From positions 1 to 64,000 of the forward strand of contig DASPRQ010000033.1 in NCBI GenBank assembly GCA_035624355.1: 64,000 nt of DNA. The letters run 5' to 3'. Shown in pieces: positions 6,803-15,867 of this stretch. Under the pieces are notes generated by a model, which was not told where the DNA came from, did not search any database, and was given only the letters and a program-made list of their open reading frames with translations. Position 1 is the stretch's first letter. Each line of letters begins with the position of its first letter. The DNA comes from Usitatibacter sp035624355 (GTDB lineage: Bacteria; Pseudomonadota; Gammaproteobacteria; Burkholderiales; Usitatibacteraceae). Both the position numbers and the translations under genes were made by a program.

Positions 6803-7780
6803 TCAGAGCCGGGACTTGAGGGCCTCCGTGGCGGCCACCAGGCGCGAGCGGATGCCCGGCTCGAAGGCGGAGTGGCCCGCGTCGGGCACGATCGCGTACT
6901 CCGCCTCGGGCCACGCGCGGTGCAGGTCGTCGGCGGAGACCACGGGACAGACGATGTCGTATCGCCCCTGCACGATCACGCCCGGAATGCCCGCGAGGCG
7001 CCGCGCGTTGTCGAGCAGGAAGTTGCGCGGCAGGAAGATGCCGTTCGCGAAGTAGTGCGCCTCGATGCGCGCGAGGCCCAGGGCCACGCGGTCGGCTGCG
7101 AAGTCCGCGACCAGCCCGGGATTGGGCAGCAGCGTCGAGCACGAGCCCTCGTACACGCTCCACGAGCGCGCCGCCGGCATGTGCACGGCGGGATCCGGGT
7201 CGACGAGCCGCCGGTGATAGGCCGCGAGCAGGTCGTCGCGCTCGGCCCCGGGGATGTAGCCCGCGAACACCCTCCACGCCTCGGGAAAGATCGCGCGCAG
7301 GCCGTACAGGAACCAGTCGATCTCGCTCGGGCGGCAGAGGAAGATGCCGCGCAGCAGCAGGGCGAGGCAGCGGGCGGGATGGTGCTCGGCGTAGGCGATC
7401 GCGAGCGTCGAGCCCCACGAGCCGCCGAAGACGACCCAGCGCTCGATCTCCAGGTGCTCGCGCAGGCGCTCGAGGTCGGCGACGAGGTGCGGCGTCGTGT
7501 TCGCCTCGAGGCAGCCGAGCGGCGTCGAGCGCCCGGCGCCGCGCTGGTCGTAGACCACGATGCGGTAGTAGGCCGGATCGAAGAACTGCCGGTGCACGGG
7601 GCTCGACCCGGCGCCGGGGCCCCCGTGCAGGAACACCACCGGCACGCCGCGCGGATTGCCGGTCTCCTCGTAGTACATGCGGTGCGGCGCATCCAGCGCC
7701 AGCATGCCGGTCCTGCTCGGCTCGATCGGGGGAAACAGCGGGTAGGGCTCGGACGCGCCGGAGTGCTTCTCCTGGGGCAT
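6803..7780 (-). CDS. pip: Proline iminopeptidase (S33 family)
   Basis: 325-residue alpha/beta hydrolase that removes N-terminal proline from peptides. Sequence marks: oxyanion HGGPGAG (about residues 52-58), YDQRGAGRST, nucleophile elbow GGSWGSTLA (catalytic Ser) and GHSAFEP near the C-terminus (catalytic His). The family-specific DWFLYG and PRNFLLDN blocks are present. Length fits the S33 prolyl iminopeptidases. It is cytoplasmic with no signal peptide, and divergent from the PHB depolymerase gene. Confidence 0.92.
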   Translation of the reverse strand: MPQEKHSGASEPYPLFPPIEPSRTGMLALDAPHRMYYEETGNPRGVPVVFLHGGPGAGSSPVHRQFFDPAYYRIVVYDQRGAGRSTPLGCLEANTTPHLVADLERLREHLEIERWVVFGGSWGSTLAIAYAEHHPARCLALLLRGIFLCRPSEIDWFLYGLRAIFPEAWRVFAGYIPGAERDDLLAAYHRRLVDPDPAVHMPAARSWSVYEGSCSTLLPNPGLVADFAADRVALGLARIEAHYFANGIFLPRNFLLDNARRLAGIPGVIVQGRYDIVCPVVSADDLHRAWPEAEYAIVPDAGHSAFEPGIRSRLVAATEALKSRL

Positions 7781-7880
7781 GGGTCGATTTCCGGTTGGTC
7801 CGTGAAGATTAGCAGATGGGCGCCCGGCGCCGCACGCCCGTTCTTGCGTCGCACCAACGCCCGCGCCGGAGGAAACCGTT

Positions 7881-7886
7881 TACACT
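7881..7886 (+). promoter_or_regulatory. -10 element (TACACT) upstream of the PHB depolymerase gene
   Basis: TACACT lies 46 bases before the ATG at 7933, preceded by TTTA, in an AT-rich island of the divergent gap. There is no clear -35. Confidence 0.4.
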
Positions 7887-7932
7887 ATGTCGCATCGCAA
7901 CATTGAGCGGGGCGAAAGACACCTTGGAGGCG

Positions 7933-9147
7933 ATGCTCTACCAGCTCTACGACTGGCAGCGCGCGGCGCTCGAGCCCTGGAGGGCCCTCGCCCAGGCCGC
8001 CAACCAGCTCTACGGCCATCCCGACAGCCCGCTCTCGTACCTCCCCGGCAGCCGCAACGTCGCCGCCGCGTTCGACCTGATGACCCGCCTCACGCAGCGC
8101 TACGAGCGCCCCGCGTTCGGCATCGACTCGGTGCGCGCGGGAGAGGCCGAATACGCGGTGCGGGAGCGCTGCGAGATCGACAAGCCCTTCTGCCGGCTGC
8201 TGCACTTCGCGAAGGAAGGGGCGCCGGAGCAGCCGCGCGTGCTCGTCTTCGCGCCGCTGTCGGGGCACTTCGCCACCCTGCTGCGCGACACCGTGCGCAC
8301 GCTGCTCGCCGACCACGACGTGTGGATCACGGACTGGAAGGACGCGAAGGAGATTCCCATCTCGGTGGGGCCCTTCCACTTCGACGACTACGTCGCCTAC
8401 GTGCGCGAGTTCGTCGGCTTCGTGGGACCCGGGGCGCACGCGATCTCCGTGTGCCAGCCCACGGTCCCCGTGCTCGCGGGCGTCTCGCTCATGGCGGCCG
8501 ACGGCGAGGAGATCCCGCGCACGCTCACCATGATGGGCGGGCCCATCGACACGCGCCGCAGCCCCACGGCGGTCAACACCTTCGCCAAGCACCGGCCGCT
8601 CTCGTGGTTCGAGGCGCGGGTGATCCAGCGCGTGCCGATGCGCTACCCCGGCTTCATGCGGCGCGTCTACCCGGGGTTCCTGCAGTTCGCGGGATTCGTC
8701 GCCATGAATCCCGACCGCCACATGGAATCCCACGTGCAGTACTACCACCACCTCGTGCAGGGCGACGGCGAGAGCGCCGAGGCCCACCGGCGCTTCTACG
8801 ACGAGTACAACGCCGTGATGGACCTGCCGGCCGAGTACTACCTGGAGACCGTGGACCGCGTCTTCCATCGCCACCTGCTGCCGCAAGGGCGCCTCACCGT
8901 GGCGGGCGAGCGCGTGCGCCCCGAGGCGATCCGCGGCTCCGCGCTCTTCACGATCGAGGGCGAGCTCGACGACATCTCGGGCAACGGCCAGACCGAGGCG
9001 GCCCACGGCCTCACGCGCGGCATCGCGGCCCGCAACAAGCAGCATTTCGAGGCGAAGGGCGTGGGGCACTACGGCATCTTCAGCGGCCGCAAGTTCCGCG
9101 AGCTGATCTACCCGCGCATCAAGGCCTTCATCGCCCGGTACGCCTGA
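7933..9147 (+). CDS. phaZ: Intracellular polyhydroxyalkanoate depolymerase
   Basis: 404-residue PHB mobilising enzyme of the Ralstonia PhaZ1 type, acting on native cytoplasmic PHA granules. Nearly the full family pattern is visible: start MLYQLYDWQR, APLSGHFATLLRDTVRTLL (about 107-125), the catalytic Cys in ISVCQPTVPVLA (Cys174), MMGGPIDTRRSPTAVN, FVAMNPDRH and the C-terminal GHYGIFSGRKFRE with the catalytic His. I chose ATG 7933 because it aligns with the family N-terminus and follows TTGGAGG; the frame stays open upstream to 7816. It is paired with a PhaM-like gene 23 bases downstream. Confidence 0.95.
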   Translation: MLYQLYDWQRAALEPWRALAQAANQLYGHPDSPLSYLPGSRNVAAAFDLMTRLTQRYERPAFGIDSVRAGEAEYAVRERCEIDKPFCRLLHFAKEGAPEQPRVLVFAPLSGHFATLLRDTVRTLLADHDVWITDWKDAKEIPISVGPFHFDDYVAYVREFVGFVGPGAHAISVCQPTVPVLAGVSLMAADGEEIPRTLTMMGGPIDTRRSPTAVNTFAKHRPLSWFEARVIQRVPMRYPGFMRRVYPGFLQFAGFVAMNPDRHMESHVQYYHHLVQGDGESAEAHRRFYDEYNAVMDLPAEYYLETVDRVFHRHLLPQGRLTVAGERVRPEAIRGSALFTIEGELDDISGNGQTEAAHGLTRGIAARNKQHFEAKGVGHYGIFSGRKFRELIYPRIKAFIARYA

Positions 9148-9170
9148 GGCGCGGGAGCGGAGGTTCCCCC

Positions 9171-9581
9171 ATGACGAAGCCCGTCACCCCGCAGGAGCTG
9201 TTCGACCTCTGGCAGAAGATGGTGAACCCGGGGGCCTTCCCGCTGCAGAGCCTCATGTTCCCGGTGCTCGACGCGCGCGAGATCGAGAAGAAGATCGCCG
9301 AGCTCGAGACGGTCGAGCACTGGCTCAAGGCGAACCTCAGCATGCTCCAGCTCTCGATCAAGTCGCTCGAGTACCAGCGCGCGCTGCTGCAGGGCGGCGA
9401 GAAGGCCGCGGCCGCGATGCAGGGCGGGGAAGCGCCGTCGGCCGAGGCGCCGAATCCCGCCCTGTGGGCGTGGAACATGATGGCCCAGGCGGGGCGCCAG
9501 GTGATGGACCAGGCGTCGAAGGCGGCCTCGGAAAGCGCCGGCCGCAAGCGCGGCCGGAAAAGGGGCGATCCCGCGGCCTGA
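9171..9581 (+). CDS. phaM: PhaM-like polyhydroxyalkanoate granule protein
   Basis: 136-residue protein resembling PhaM, which in Ralstonia activates PHA synthase and tethers granules to the nucleoid. The conserved core is VLDAREIEKKIAELETVEHWL and then NLSMLQLSIKSLEYQRALL (about residues 35-75). It is followed by an Ala-rich part and a short basic tail GRKRGRKRG, the part expected to contact DNA. The tail is shorter than in Ralstonia PhaM. Its place directly after phaZ supports a granule role. Confidence 0.8.
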   Translation: MTKPVTPQELFDLWQKMVNPGAFPLQSLMFPVLDAREIEKKIAELETVEHWLKANLSMLQLSIKSLEYQRALLQGGEKAAAAMQGGEAPSAEAPNPALWAWNMMAQAGRQVMDQASKAASESAGRKRGRKRGDPAA

Positions 9582-9609
9582 GCGCGCGTGGAGCCCCGAG
9601 GCTCGCGCC

Positions 9610-10992
9610 TCAGAACGGCACTTGCGCGTCCGGCTTCGCCTGGCGGAGGACCCGCCGGAAATCGGCTTGGATGCGCGCGAGCGCGGCGAGGTCGTCGGCT
9701 TCGAAGCGCAGCACGAGCACCGGCGTCGTGTTCGAGGCGCGCGCGAGGCCGAAGCCGTCGGGATATTCCACGCGCACGCCGTCGATCGTGTTCACTTCGG
9801 TCGCGCCCTCGAAGCGCGCCGTGCGCTGGAGCGTTTCGACGAGGCGATGGTTCTCGCCTTCCTTCGCGAGCTCCAGGTGGATCTCCGGGGTGCAGATCGA
9901 ATCCGGGAGCGCTTCGAGCGGCGCGGAGGCGTCCGGCCCGCGCGAGACGAGCTCGAGCAGCCGGGCCCCCGCGTAGAGGCCGTCGTCGAAGCCGTACCAG
10001 CGGTCCTTGAAGAAGATGTGGCCGCTCATCTCGCCGGCGAGCGGCGCCCCGGTCTCGGCGAGCTTCGCCTTGATCAAGGAGTGCCCGGTCTTCCACAGGA
10101 GCGGCCGCCCGCCGTGGGCGCGGATCCAGGGGAAGAGGTTGCGCGTGCACTTCACGTCGAAGATCACCTCGGCGCCCGGATGGCGCGCGAGCACGTCGGC
10201 CGCGAACAGCATGAGCTGGCGGTCCGGGTAGACGATGCGGCCGGACTTCGTGACCACGCCCAGCCGGTCGCCGTCGCCGTCGAAGGCGAGCCCCAGCTCG
10301 GCTGGGCCCGAGGCGAGGCTGCGCGCGAGGTCCCCGAGGTTCTCCGGCTTCGAGGGATCGGGATGGTGGTGGGGAAAGGTCCCGTCCACCTCGCAGTAGA
10401 GCTCGATCACCTCGCACCCGAGGCGGCGGTAGAGCTCGGGGGCCACCGCGCCCGCCGAGCCGTTGCCGCAGTCCACGGCGATCGTGAGAGGCCGCGCGAG
10501 CTTCACGTCGGAGGCGATGCGCGCGAGGTAGGCTTCGCGGACGTCGGCGCGCTCGAGCCGCCCGTGGCCGGAAGCGAAATTTCCGCTCTCCACGAGGCGG
10601 CGCAGGTCCTGGATCGCGCCCGCCGCGAGCGTCTCGCCGGCCACCATCATCTTGAGGCCGTTGTACTCGGGCGGGTTGTGGCTGCCGGTGACCATCACGC
10701 CGCTGCCGGTGCCGAAGTGGTGGGTGGCGAAGTACACCATCGGGGTGGCGACCACGCCGATGTCGACGACGTCCATCCCGGCTGCGTTGAGCCCGCGCGC
10801 GAGCGCCTCCGAGAGCTTCGGCCCCGAAAGGCGCCCGTCGCGCCCGATCACGAAGCGCGGGACGCCGACGCGCCGCCCGAGGGTGCCGAGCGCCCGCCCG
10901 ATCGCCTCGACCGCCTCGAGGGTGAGCGTGCGTTCCACGATCCCGCGGATGTCGTAGGCCTTGAAGATCTCGGGTGCGACCGGAGAGGTCAT
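9610..10992 (-). CDS. Phosphomannomutase/phosphoglucomutase
   Basis: 460-residue alpha-D-phosphohexomutase interconverting hexose 1- and 6-phosphates for LPS or exopolysaccharide precursors (AlgC/ManB type). Domain 1 carries the phosphoserine loop TGSHNPPEYNG (Ser at about 104). The metal loop FDGDGDR is near residue 240, and the sugar-binding loop GEMSGHIFF near 320. The KAYDIRG start and length match AlgC-type bifunctional enzymes. Its ATG overlaps the stop of the YheT-like gene (ATGA), making it the last gene of the long minus-strand secretion transcript. Confidence 0.9.
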   Translation of the reverse strand: MTSPVAPEIFKAYDIRGIVERTLTLEAVEAIGRALGTLGRRVGVPRFVIGRDGRLSGPKLSEALARGLNAAGMDVVDIGVVATPMVYFATHHFGTGSGVMVTGSHNPPEYNGLKMMVAGETLAAGAIQDLRRLVESGNFASGHGRLERADVREAYLARIASDVKLARPLTIAVDCGNGSAGAVAPELYRRLGCEVIELYCEVDGTFPHHHPDPSKPENLGDLARSLASGPAELGLAFDGDGDRLGVVTKSGRIVYPDRQLMLFAADVLARHPGAEVIFDVKCTRNLFPWIRAHGGRPLLWKTGHSLIKAKLAETGAPLAGEMSGHIFFKDRWYGFDDGLYAGARLLELVSRGPDASAPLEALPDSICTPEIHLELAKEGENHRLVETLQRTARFEGATEVNTIDGVRVEYPDGFGLARASNTTPVLVLRFEADDLAALARIQADFRRVLRQAKPDAQVPF

Positions 10993-11951
10993 TCGCCGTG
11001 CTCGAGGAAATGGAGGATACGCCGGGGAAGCCACTCGATGTTGCCGGGAAACGGGCCCGACACGAAGCCCACGTGCCCGCCGCGCGGCGGGTATTCGAGC
11101 TTCACCGCGGCCGACACCTCTCGGGCCGTGGGCAGCGCCGCTTCCGGAAGGAACGGATCGTCGCGCGCGTTGAGCAGCAGCGTGGGCACCCGCACGGAGA
11201 CGAGCCACGGCTTGGAGCTTGCGCGCGTCCAGTAATCGTCCGTGTCGCGGAACCCGTGCAGCGGCGCCGTCACGATGTTGTCGAAATCGCGCAGCGTCCA
11301 CGCGCGCCGCACGGCCGCCGCGTCGTAGAGACCCGGATGGCGGCCGAGGCGCTCGAGCGCGCGGCGGCGCAGCGACCGCAGGAAATGCCAGGCGTAGACG
11401 CGCGCGAAGCCGCGCCCGAGCGCCTCGCCCCCGGCTGTGAGGTCCACCGGCGCGCTCACGACCGCCGCGCGCGCGACCACGGAGCGCGCCGCCTCGCCGC
11501 GCTCGCCGAGCCACTTGGCGAGCACGTTGCCGCCGAGGCTCACGCCCGCGGCGTAGAGGGGCGCCGCGCCCGAGCGTGCCTTGAGCCGGCGCAGCACCCA
11601 GTCGGCCTCGTCGGAGTCGCCCGAGTGGTACGCGCGCGAGAGCCGATTGGGCTCGCCGCTGCAGCCGCGGAAGTGCAATACGCTCCCGCGCCACGCGCGC
11701 CGGCGCACGTGCTCCATCAGCATGCGCGCGTAGGGCGACTCGGACGAGCCTTCCAGGCCGTGGAAGAGCTGCACCCACGGCGCGGATTCCGGTCCCGGGA
11801 GCACGTCGACGTCGACGAAATCGCCGTCGGGCGTCTCCCAGCGCTCGCGCGCGAGCGTCACGCGCGGCGCGGGCGCGAGGAGCGCTCCGTAGAGCGTCTG
11901 CAGGTGCGGGTTGCCGAGGCCCGGCGCCGGCACGAAGGGCGCGAACGTCAC
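10989..11951 (-). CDS. YheT-like alpha/beta hydrolase
   Basis: 320-residue hydrolase of the YheT/AB-hydrolase-4 family. It has the family N-terminal GLGNPHLQTLY, the HGLEGSSESPYAR oxyanion region, nucleophile elbow GVSLGGN, the acid NARDDPFLP and the His in GGHVGFV. The substrate is unknown in bacteria; relatives hydrolyse acyl or lipid esters. I placed the start at GTG 11951, which overlaps the gspN stop as GTGA; an in-frame ATG ten codons upstream (11981) is the alternative. It is translationally coupled on both sides. Confidence 0.85.
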   Translation of the reverse strand: MTFAPFVPAPGLGNPHLQTLYGALLAPAPRVTLARERWETPDGDFVDVDVLPGPESAPWVQLFHGLEGSSESPYARMLMEHVRRRAWRGSVLHFRGCSGEPNRLSRAYHSGDSDEADWVLRRLKARSGAAPLYAAGVSLGGNVLAKWLGERGEAARSVVARAAVVSAPVDLTAGGEALGRGFARVYAWHFLRSLRRRALERLGRHPGLYDAAAVRRAWTLRDFDNIVTAPLHGFRDTDDYWTRASSKPWLVSVRVPTLLLNARDDPFLPEAALPTAREVSAAVKLEYPPRGGHVGFVSGPFPGNIEWLPRRILHFLEHGE

Positions 11952-12712
11952 CGGCGCGCGACGCCCGGCGTCGAGCGCCATTGGAGCGCGTGGGCGCCGT
12001 CGGGGCGCCGCGGTCCGAGCAGGTCGAGCAGGGGCTCGAGCGCGGCCGACGAGGGGCCTTCGGCGCGCGCCTCGCCCGAGAAGGCGAGGGACGCGGGCGG
12101 CGCGAACGTCCCCGTCCCCGAGACGCGCAGCGGCCCCTCGAGCGTGGCCACCGCGATCCTCGCGGGCCCGCCGTCGGCGGTCGCGTCGACGCGATAGGAG
12201 CCCAGGGGGCGCACGCCGGACAGGGCGAGCGCCGCATCGCGCCACTCCAGCCGGGCGTGGCCGCGCGCTTCGCTCCCGTCCCACGCGACGGCCGGGGCGC
12301 TGAGCGTCACGGCGCCCTCCGGGCGCCAGCTCGCGGCGAGCGGCGCGAGCGCGGCGAGCGCGGCCGCGTCGGCGCGCAGGCGCAGGTCGCGCGCCTCCGT
12401 GAGGGTGAGGCCGCGCTCGATCGTCCCGTGGGCCTCGAGGTGGTCGCCCTGCGCATCGATCGCGAAGGCGAGGCGGCTCGCGAGGAGGCGCGAGGCGAGG
12501 AAGCGCCAGTGCAGCGCGCCGAGGGAGATCGCCGCGCCCGGCGGGCCGATCGTCGCCCGCGCGCTTCCGTTCCAGAGCGTGCCGTGCGCGTCGGCGAGCT
12601 CGATCGCGCCGGGCACGCTCGCCCGGCGCGCCACGAGCTGCGCCGGCACGGTCGCGACGGCGAAGACGGCGTAGGCCGCGACACCGAGGACGACGATCGC
12701 GCGCGCACGCAT
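11948..12712 (-). CDS. gspN: Type II secretion system protein N
   Basis: 254-residue inner-membrane protein with one N-terminal membrane helix (about residues 6-24) and a periplasmic beta-rich domain. The family start pattern (P-A-Q-L then GTLWNGSA, about 22-50) is visible. GspN is an accessory component; its exact role in secretion is not settled. It ends the canonical gsp gene set here, three bases after gspM, and overlaps the following hydrolase gene. Confidence 0.85.
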   Translation of the reverse strand: MRARAIVVLGVAAYAVFAVATVPAQLVARRASVPGAIELADAHGTLWNGSARATIGPPGAAISLGALHWRFLASRLLASRLAFAIDAQGDHLEAHGTIERGLTLTEARDLRLRADAAALAALAPLAASWRPEGAVTLSAPAVAWDGSEARGHARLEWRDAALALSGVRPLGSYRVDATADGGPARIAVATLEGPLRVSGTGTFAPPASLAFSGEARAEGPSSAALEPLLDLLGPRRPDGAHALQWRSTPGVARR

Positions 12713-12715
12713 CGC

Positions 12716-13195
12716 TCAAGATCCCGCGAGCGTGATCTCGGCGCGGACCCGCCCCCGGGTCGCCAGCGCCTCCACGCGGGCGCTCTCCACCCGCAGGCCC
12801 TCCGAGGCCTGCGTGGAGGCGAGCCATTCGACGAGCTTCGCGAAGTCCACGTCTCCGGCGGCGAGCCGCAGGTGGCGCTCGTCCGCCAGGGTGAGGCGTG
12901 CGCCCGGGGGCACGGCGAGCGCTCCGGCGGCGAGCGCGGCCAGCGGCCGGTGCGCCGCGGCCGCCGCGGTCGGCGGCATCGAGCGCAGGCGCCGCACTTC
13001 CTGCGCGTCGCCCTCGAGCGCCGCCACGTCGGCGCGCAGCCCCGGCACCTCGCGCTCGAGGCGCGCGCGGGCACGCTCGAGCGGCAGCCACACGAAGGCG
13101 GCGAACAGGAGCACGGCGGCCGCCGCCGCGGCGGCGGCGAGCATTCGCCGTTCCCCGGCGGAACGCCGGCTCCACGCGGCGGCGAGCTCGTTCAT
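12716..13195 (-). CDS. gspM: Type II secretion system protein M
   Basis: 159-residue bitopic membrane protein: short cytoplasmic N-terminus, an alanine-rich membrane helix (about residues 18-40), a helical stretch RARARLEREVPGLRADVAAL, and a C-terminal ferredoxin-like domain. GspM binds and stabilises GspL in the inner-membrane platform. Recognition rests on this layout and position as much as on sequence, which is weakly conserved. It overlaps gspL by four bases. Confidence 0.85.
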   Translation of the reverse strand: MNELAAAWSRRSAGERRMLAAAAAAAAVLLFAAFVWLPLERARARLEREVPGLRADVAALEGDAQEVRRLRSMPPTAAAAAHRPLAALAAGALAVPPGARLTLADERHLRLAAGDVDFAKLVEWLASTQASEGLRVESARVEALATRGRVRAEITLAGS

Positions 13196-14310
13196 CGCTT
13201 CGCCTCCGCGATCGGCGCGCCGCCGGTGCGGACCTCGAGGCGGCCGTTCGCGTATTCGATCGCGCTCGCCGGCCGGTCGGCGGCGCGCGCGGCGCGCGTG
13301 AGCTGCGCGAGGAAATCGTCGCCCGCGGCGAGCCCGCGCGTGCGGCGCAGGTCGGCGAGGTTGCGCTCCATCTGCAGGCGCGGATCGACCACCGCCCGCG
13401 CTTCGGGGAACGTCGCGCGGAAGATGGACTCGGCCTTCGCGTGGAGCGCCGAGCGCTCCCGGGCGAGACGCCAGGTCTGCGCGCCGTCGAGGGCGAGCTG
13501 CACCACGGCGATCGCCGCGGCGAGAACCAGGGCGGCGCGCGGGACGCGCAGGGCGGCGAGCCGGCGGGAGCGCGCCGCGAGCTCGGGGCCGAGGAGATCG
13601 ATCGCGCCAGAAGCGGGCGCGCCACGCGCGAGCGCCTCCCACCGCGATCCGGTCTCGAGCGCCACGCCGGCCTCGGCGCTCCAGCGCGCGAGCTCGGGCG
13701 CGGAGGCATCGCCCTCGCCGTGCACGCGGACCGCGCGGGGGCGGTCGCCGCGCGCGCTCGCCTCGTCGAGGGCGATGCGCAAAGCGAGGGGGAAGGCGCC
13801 GCCGGCGTCGCGGTCGAACGCGACGCCGGCGCCCAGGTCGTCCACGAGCATCCCGCGCGCGGGCCCGAGGACGAGGTGCCACTCCCCCGCCGCGCTAGGC
13901 GCCAGGGCGCTTTCGCACCACGCCCTGGCGGGCTGGATGCCCGCGGCCTGGAGCGCTTCGACCATGCCGCGCAGCCACTCGCGGTCGATCACCGCGACCA
14001 GCGTCTCGCCGCGCGCGTCGACCGGCCCCGCGATCGCCTGGATGCGGGAGGGATCGGCGAGCAGCCGGTCCTCGACGGCATAGGGCAGGAGCTCGCGCAG
14101 CGTGGCGGCGCCCACGCGCGGCAGCCTCAGGCGCGCGAACAGCACGCGCGCGGCGGGCAGCACGATCTCCACGTCGTCGGCGCGCGGCATGCCGGAGGGC
14201 GGCGAGCGCTCCTCGCGCAGGAGCTCGCGGCGCGAGTCGAAGAGCATCCACGGCCACGCCGCCGAGGCGTCGGGGCGGTCGGCGGACGGCAGGAAGACGC
14301 GCAGCCTCAT
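13192..14310 (-). CDS. gspL: Type II secretion system protein L
   Basis: 372-residue platform protein that holds the GspE ATPase at the inner membrane. The cytoplasmic actin-like part covers about residues 1-245 (LRELLPYAVEDRLL is typical). A membrane helix lies at about 258-277 (VPRAALVLAAAIAVVQLAL), and a periplasmic ferredoxin-like domain follows. Length is typical. There is a short gap from gspK (13 bases) and a four-base overlap with gspM. Confidence 0.88.
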   Translation of the reverse strand: MRLRVFLPSADRPDASAAWPWMLFDSRRELLREERSPPSGMPRADDVEIVLPAARVLFARLRLPRVGAATLRELLPYAVEDRLLADPSRIQAIAGPVDARGETLVAVIDREWLRGMVEALQAAGIQPARAWCESALAPSAAGEWHLVLGPARGMLVDDLGAGVAFDRDAGGAFPLALRIALDEASARGDRPRAVRVHGEGDASAPELARWSAEAGVALETGSRWEALARGAPASGAIDLLGPELAARSRRLAALRVPRAALVLAAAIAVVQLALDGAQTWRLARERSALHAKAESIFRATFPEARAVVDPRLQMERNLADLRRTRGLAAGDDFLAQLTRAARAADRPASAIEYANGRLEVRTGGAPIAEAKR

Positions 14311-14323
14311 GGCGGTCGCGCGC

Positions 14324-15262
14324 TCAGTAGCGGGGCCGCCGCCACAGGAGGGTCGCGCCCGATGTCTGCCCGGCGGCCGCGCCGCGCTGGATCAGGGCGT
14401 CGGTGGCGAGCTGGATGTCGTCCTGGGTCACGCGCACCTGCACGGAGAAGAACGAGCTCGCCACGCCGAGCGCGGACGTATCGGCCTTCGCGTCGACGCC
14501 CAGGGCCCAGCGCGAGAGCTGCTCGCCGCTGCGGAACGGATTGGCGACCCGCTGCGCGACCATCCGGTCGATGGCAGCGGGAGGGACGTCGGGAAGGACC
14601 GCCTCGAGCACGACGGCGCTCGCGGTGTTGGCGTTGATCGTCGTGCGCACGCCGGGGACCACGAGCGCGGTCACGTAGGGCCTGAGCTTCGCGACCGTCG
14701 CCGGGTCGAATCCCCGCACGCGATACAGCTCCTCGACCTGCACCATCGGCTGGTCCGCGGTGCGATAGGGCTGGGGGAGGGCGAGGTACCAGGCGTCCTC
14801 CGCGCCCGCGGCGCCCGTCGGCGTGTCGTTCGAATCGATCCAGTCGACGACGGCGTCGGAGAGCTCCGGCGGCAGACCGAGGGAGGCGAGCAGGCGCCGG
14901 AAGATCGCGACGTCGTCGGGGCTCACCTTGTCGCCCACGACCAGGTTGTTCAGGTTGAACTTGCCCTGCTCGTCGGTGATCTCGCCCGACACGATGGCGC
15001 GGTCCACGGGCAGGCCCACCATGGGCTGGGCCCAGCCGTCGGCGAGCGAATCCACGCCCGGGTCGTCGGCCGCGATCACGCCGCGCGCCCAGTCGAGCCC
15101 GGCCTGCGCGTACTCGTCGGCCTGCGCGCGCGAGGCGACCATCATCGCCTGGTCGAGGGTGGCCGACTGCTGAGCGAGCATGAGCGCGACCGCGGAAGCG
15201 GCCACGGCGACGATGAGCACCGCGGTGATCGCGGCCACTCCCGATTGGCGTGCGCGCCTCAT
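14324..15262 (-). CDS. gspK: Type II secretion system minor pseudopilin K
   Basis: 312-residue large pseudopilin that caps the pseudopilus tip. The start MRRARQSGVAAITAVLIVAVAA gives a prepilin leader with Gly at -1 followed by VAAITAVLI, lacking Glu at +5 as is usual for GspK. The large inserted domain contains GKFNLNNLV, the SDAVVDWIDSND metal-binding region and TTINANTASAVVL, all typical. It needs a prepilin peptidase (GspO/PilD), which is not in this window. It overlaps gspJ by four bases. Confidence 0.92.
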   Translation of the reverse strand: MRRARQSGVAAITAVLIVAVAASAVALMLAQQSATLDQAMMVASRAQADEYAQAGLDWARGVIAADDPGVDSLADGWAQPMVGLPVDRAIVSGEITDEQGKFNLNNLVVGDKVSPDDVAIFRRLLASLGLPPELSDAVVDWIDSNDTPTGAAGAEDAWYLALPQPYRTADQPMVQVEELYRVRGFDPATVAKLRPYVTALVVPGVRTTINANTASAVVLEAVLPDVPPAAIDRMVAQRVANPFRSGEQLSRWALGVDAKADTSALGVASSFFSVQVRVTQDDIQLATDALIQRGAAAGQTSGATLLWRRPRY

Positions 15263-15867
15263 CGCGTCCTCGTGAGGTCCACGAGGCGCACGATGCGCTC
15301 GCCGCTCGCGAGCTCCACCGTGACCTCGACCGCGGCCGGGGCGGCCGCGGTTCCCGCGGGCCACGTCGTGAGCCACTGGCCGTCGACGGGATTCATGAAG
15401 CGGAAGGCGAGCGAGCGCACCGGCGCGAGCACCGTGACGGCGGCGGGCTGCTCGCGCGGGGCCGCGTCGACGCCGGCCCACGAAAGGCGCTCCACGCGGT
15501 CCCCGTTCAGGCGATAGGCGATGCGCTGGGGAGCGGCGAGCGCGTTGTCCTGCAGGGGGCTGCCGCAGCGCGTGAGCGAGAGCCCCACGCCGATCGGGGA
15601 AGTGTCGAGGGTCGAGGACACCGCCGGCAGCGGCGCGCCCGAAGCGCCCTTCGACGGCTGCGGGCGCACGATCGCCGCCGCGACGTCGCGCTCGAAGCGG
15701 CCCACGAAGAGCGCGGCGTCGCGCCACTTGCGCGCGTCGTGCTCCAGGGCGTCGCGGCTCGTGAGGAGCGCCGTGAGGCCCCGGTACGCGAAGCCCGAGA
15801 GGACGGCGAAGATGGCGAGCGCCACCAGCAGCTCGACCAGCGTGAATCCGCGGCTAGCGCGAGACAT
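15259..15867 (-). CDS. gspJ: Type II secretion system minor pseudopilin J
   Basis: 202-residue pseudopilin. It has a short basic leader MSRASRG with cleavage before FTLVELLVALAIFAVLSG (Glu at +5), then a helical spine and a beta-rich globular domain. GspJ forms the tip complex with GspI and GspK. Family marks include RFERDVAAAIVRP and YRLNGDRVERL. It overlaps both neighbours (gspI by 14 bases, gspK by 4). Confidence 0.9.
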   Translation of the reverse strand: MSRASRGFTLVELLVALAIFAVLSGFAYRGLTALLTSRDALEHDARKWRDAALFVGRFERDVAAAIVRPQPSKGASGAPLPAVSSTLDTSPIGVGLSLTRCGSPLQDNALAAPQRIAYRLNGDRVERLSWAGVDAAPREQPAAVTVLAPVRSLAFRFMNPVDGQWLTTWPAGTAAAPAAVEVTVELASGERIVRLVDLTRTR

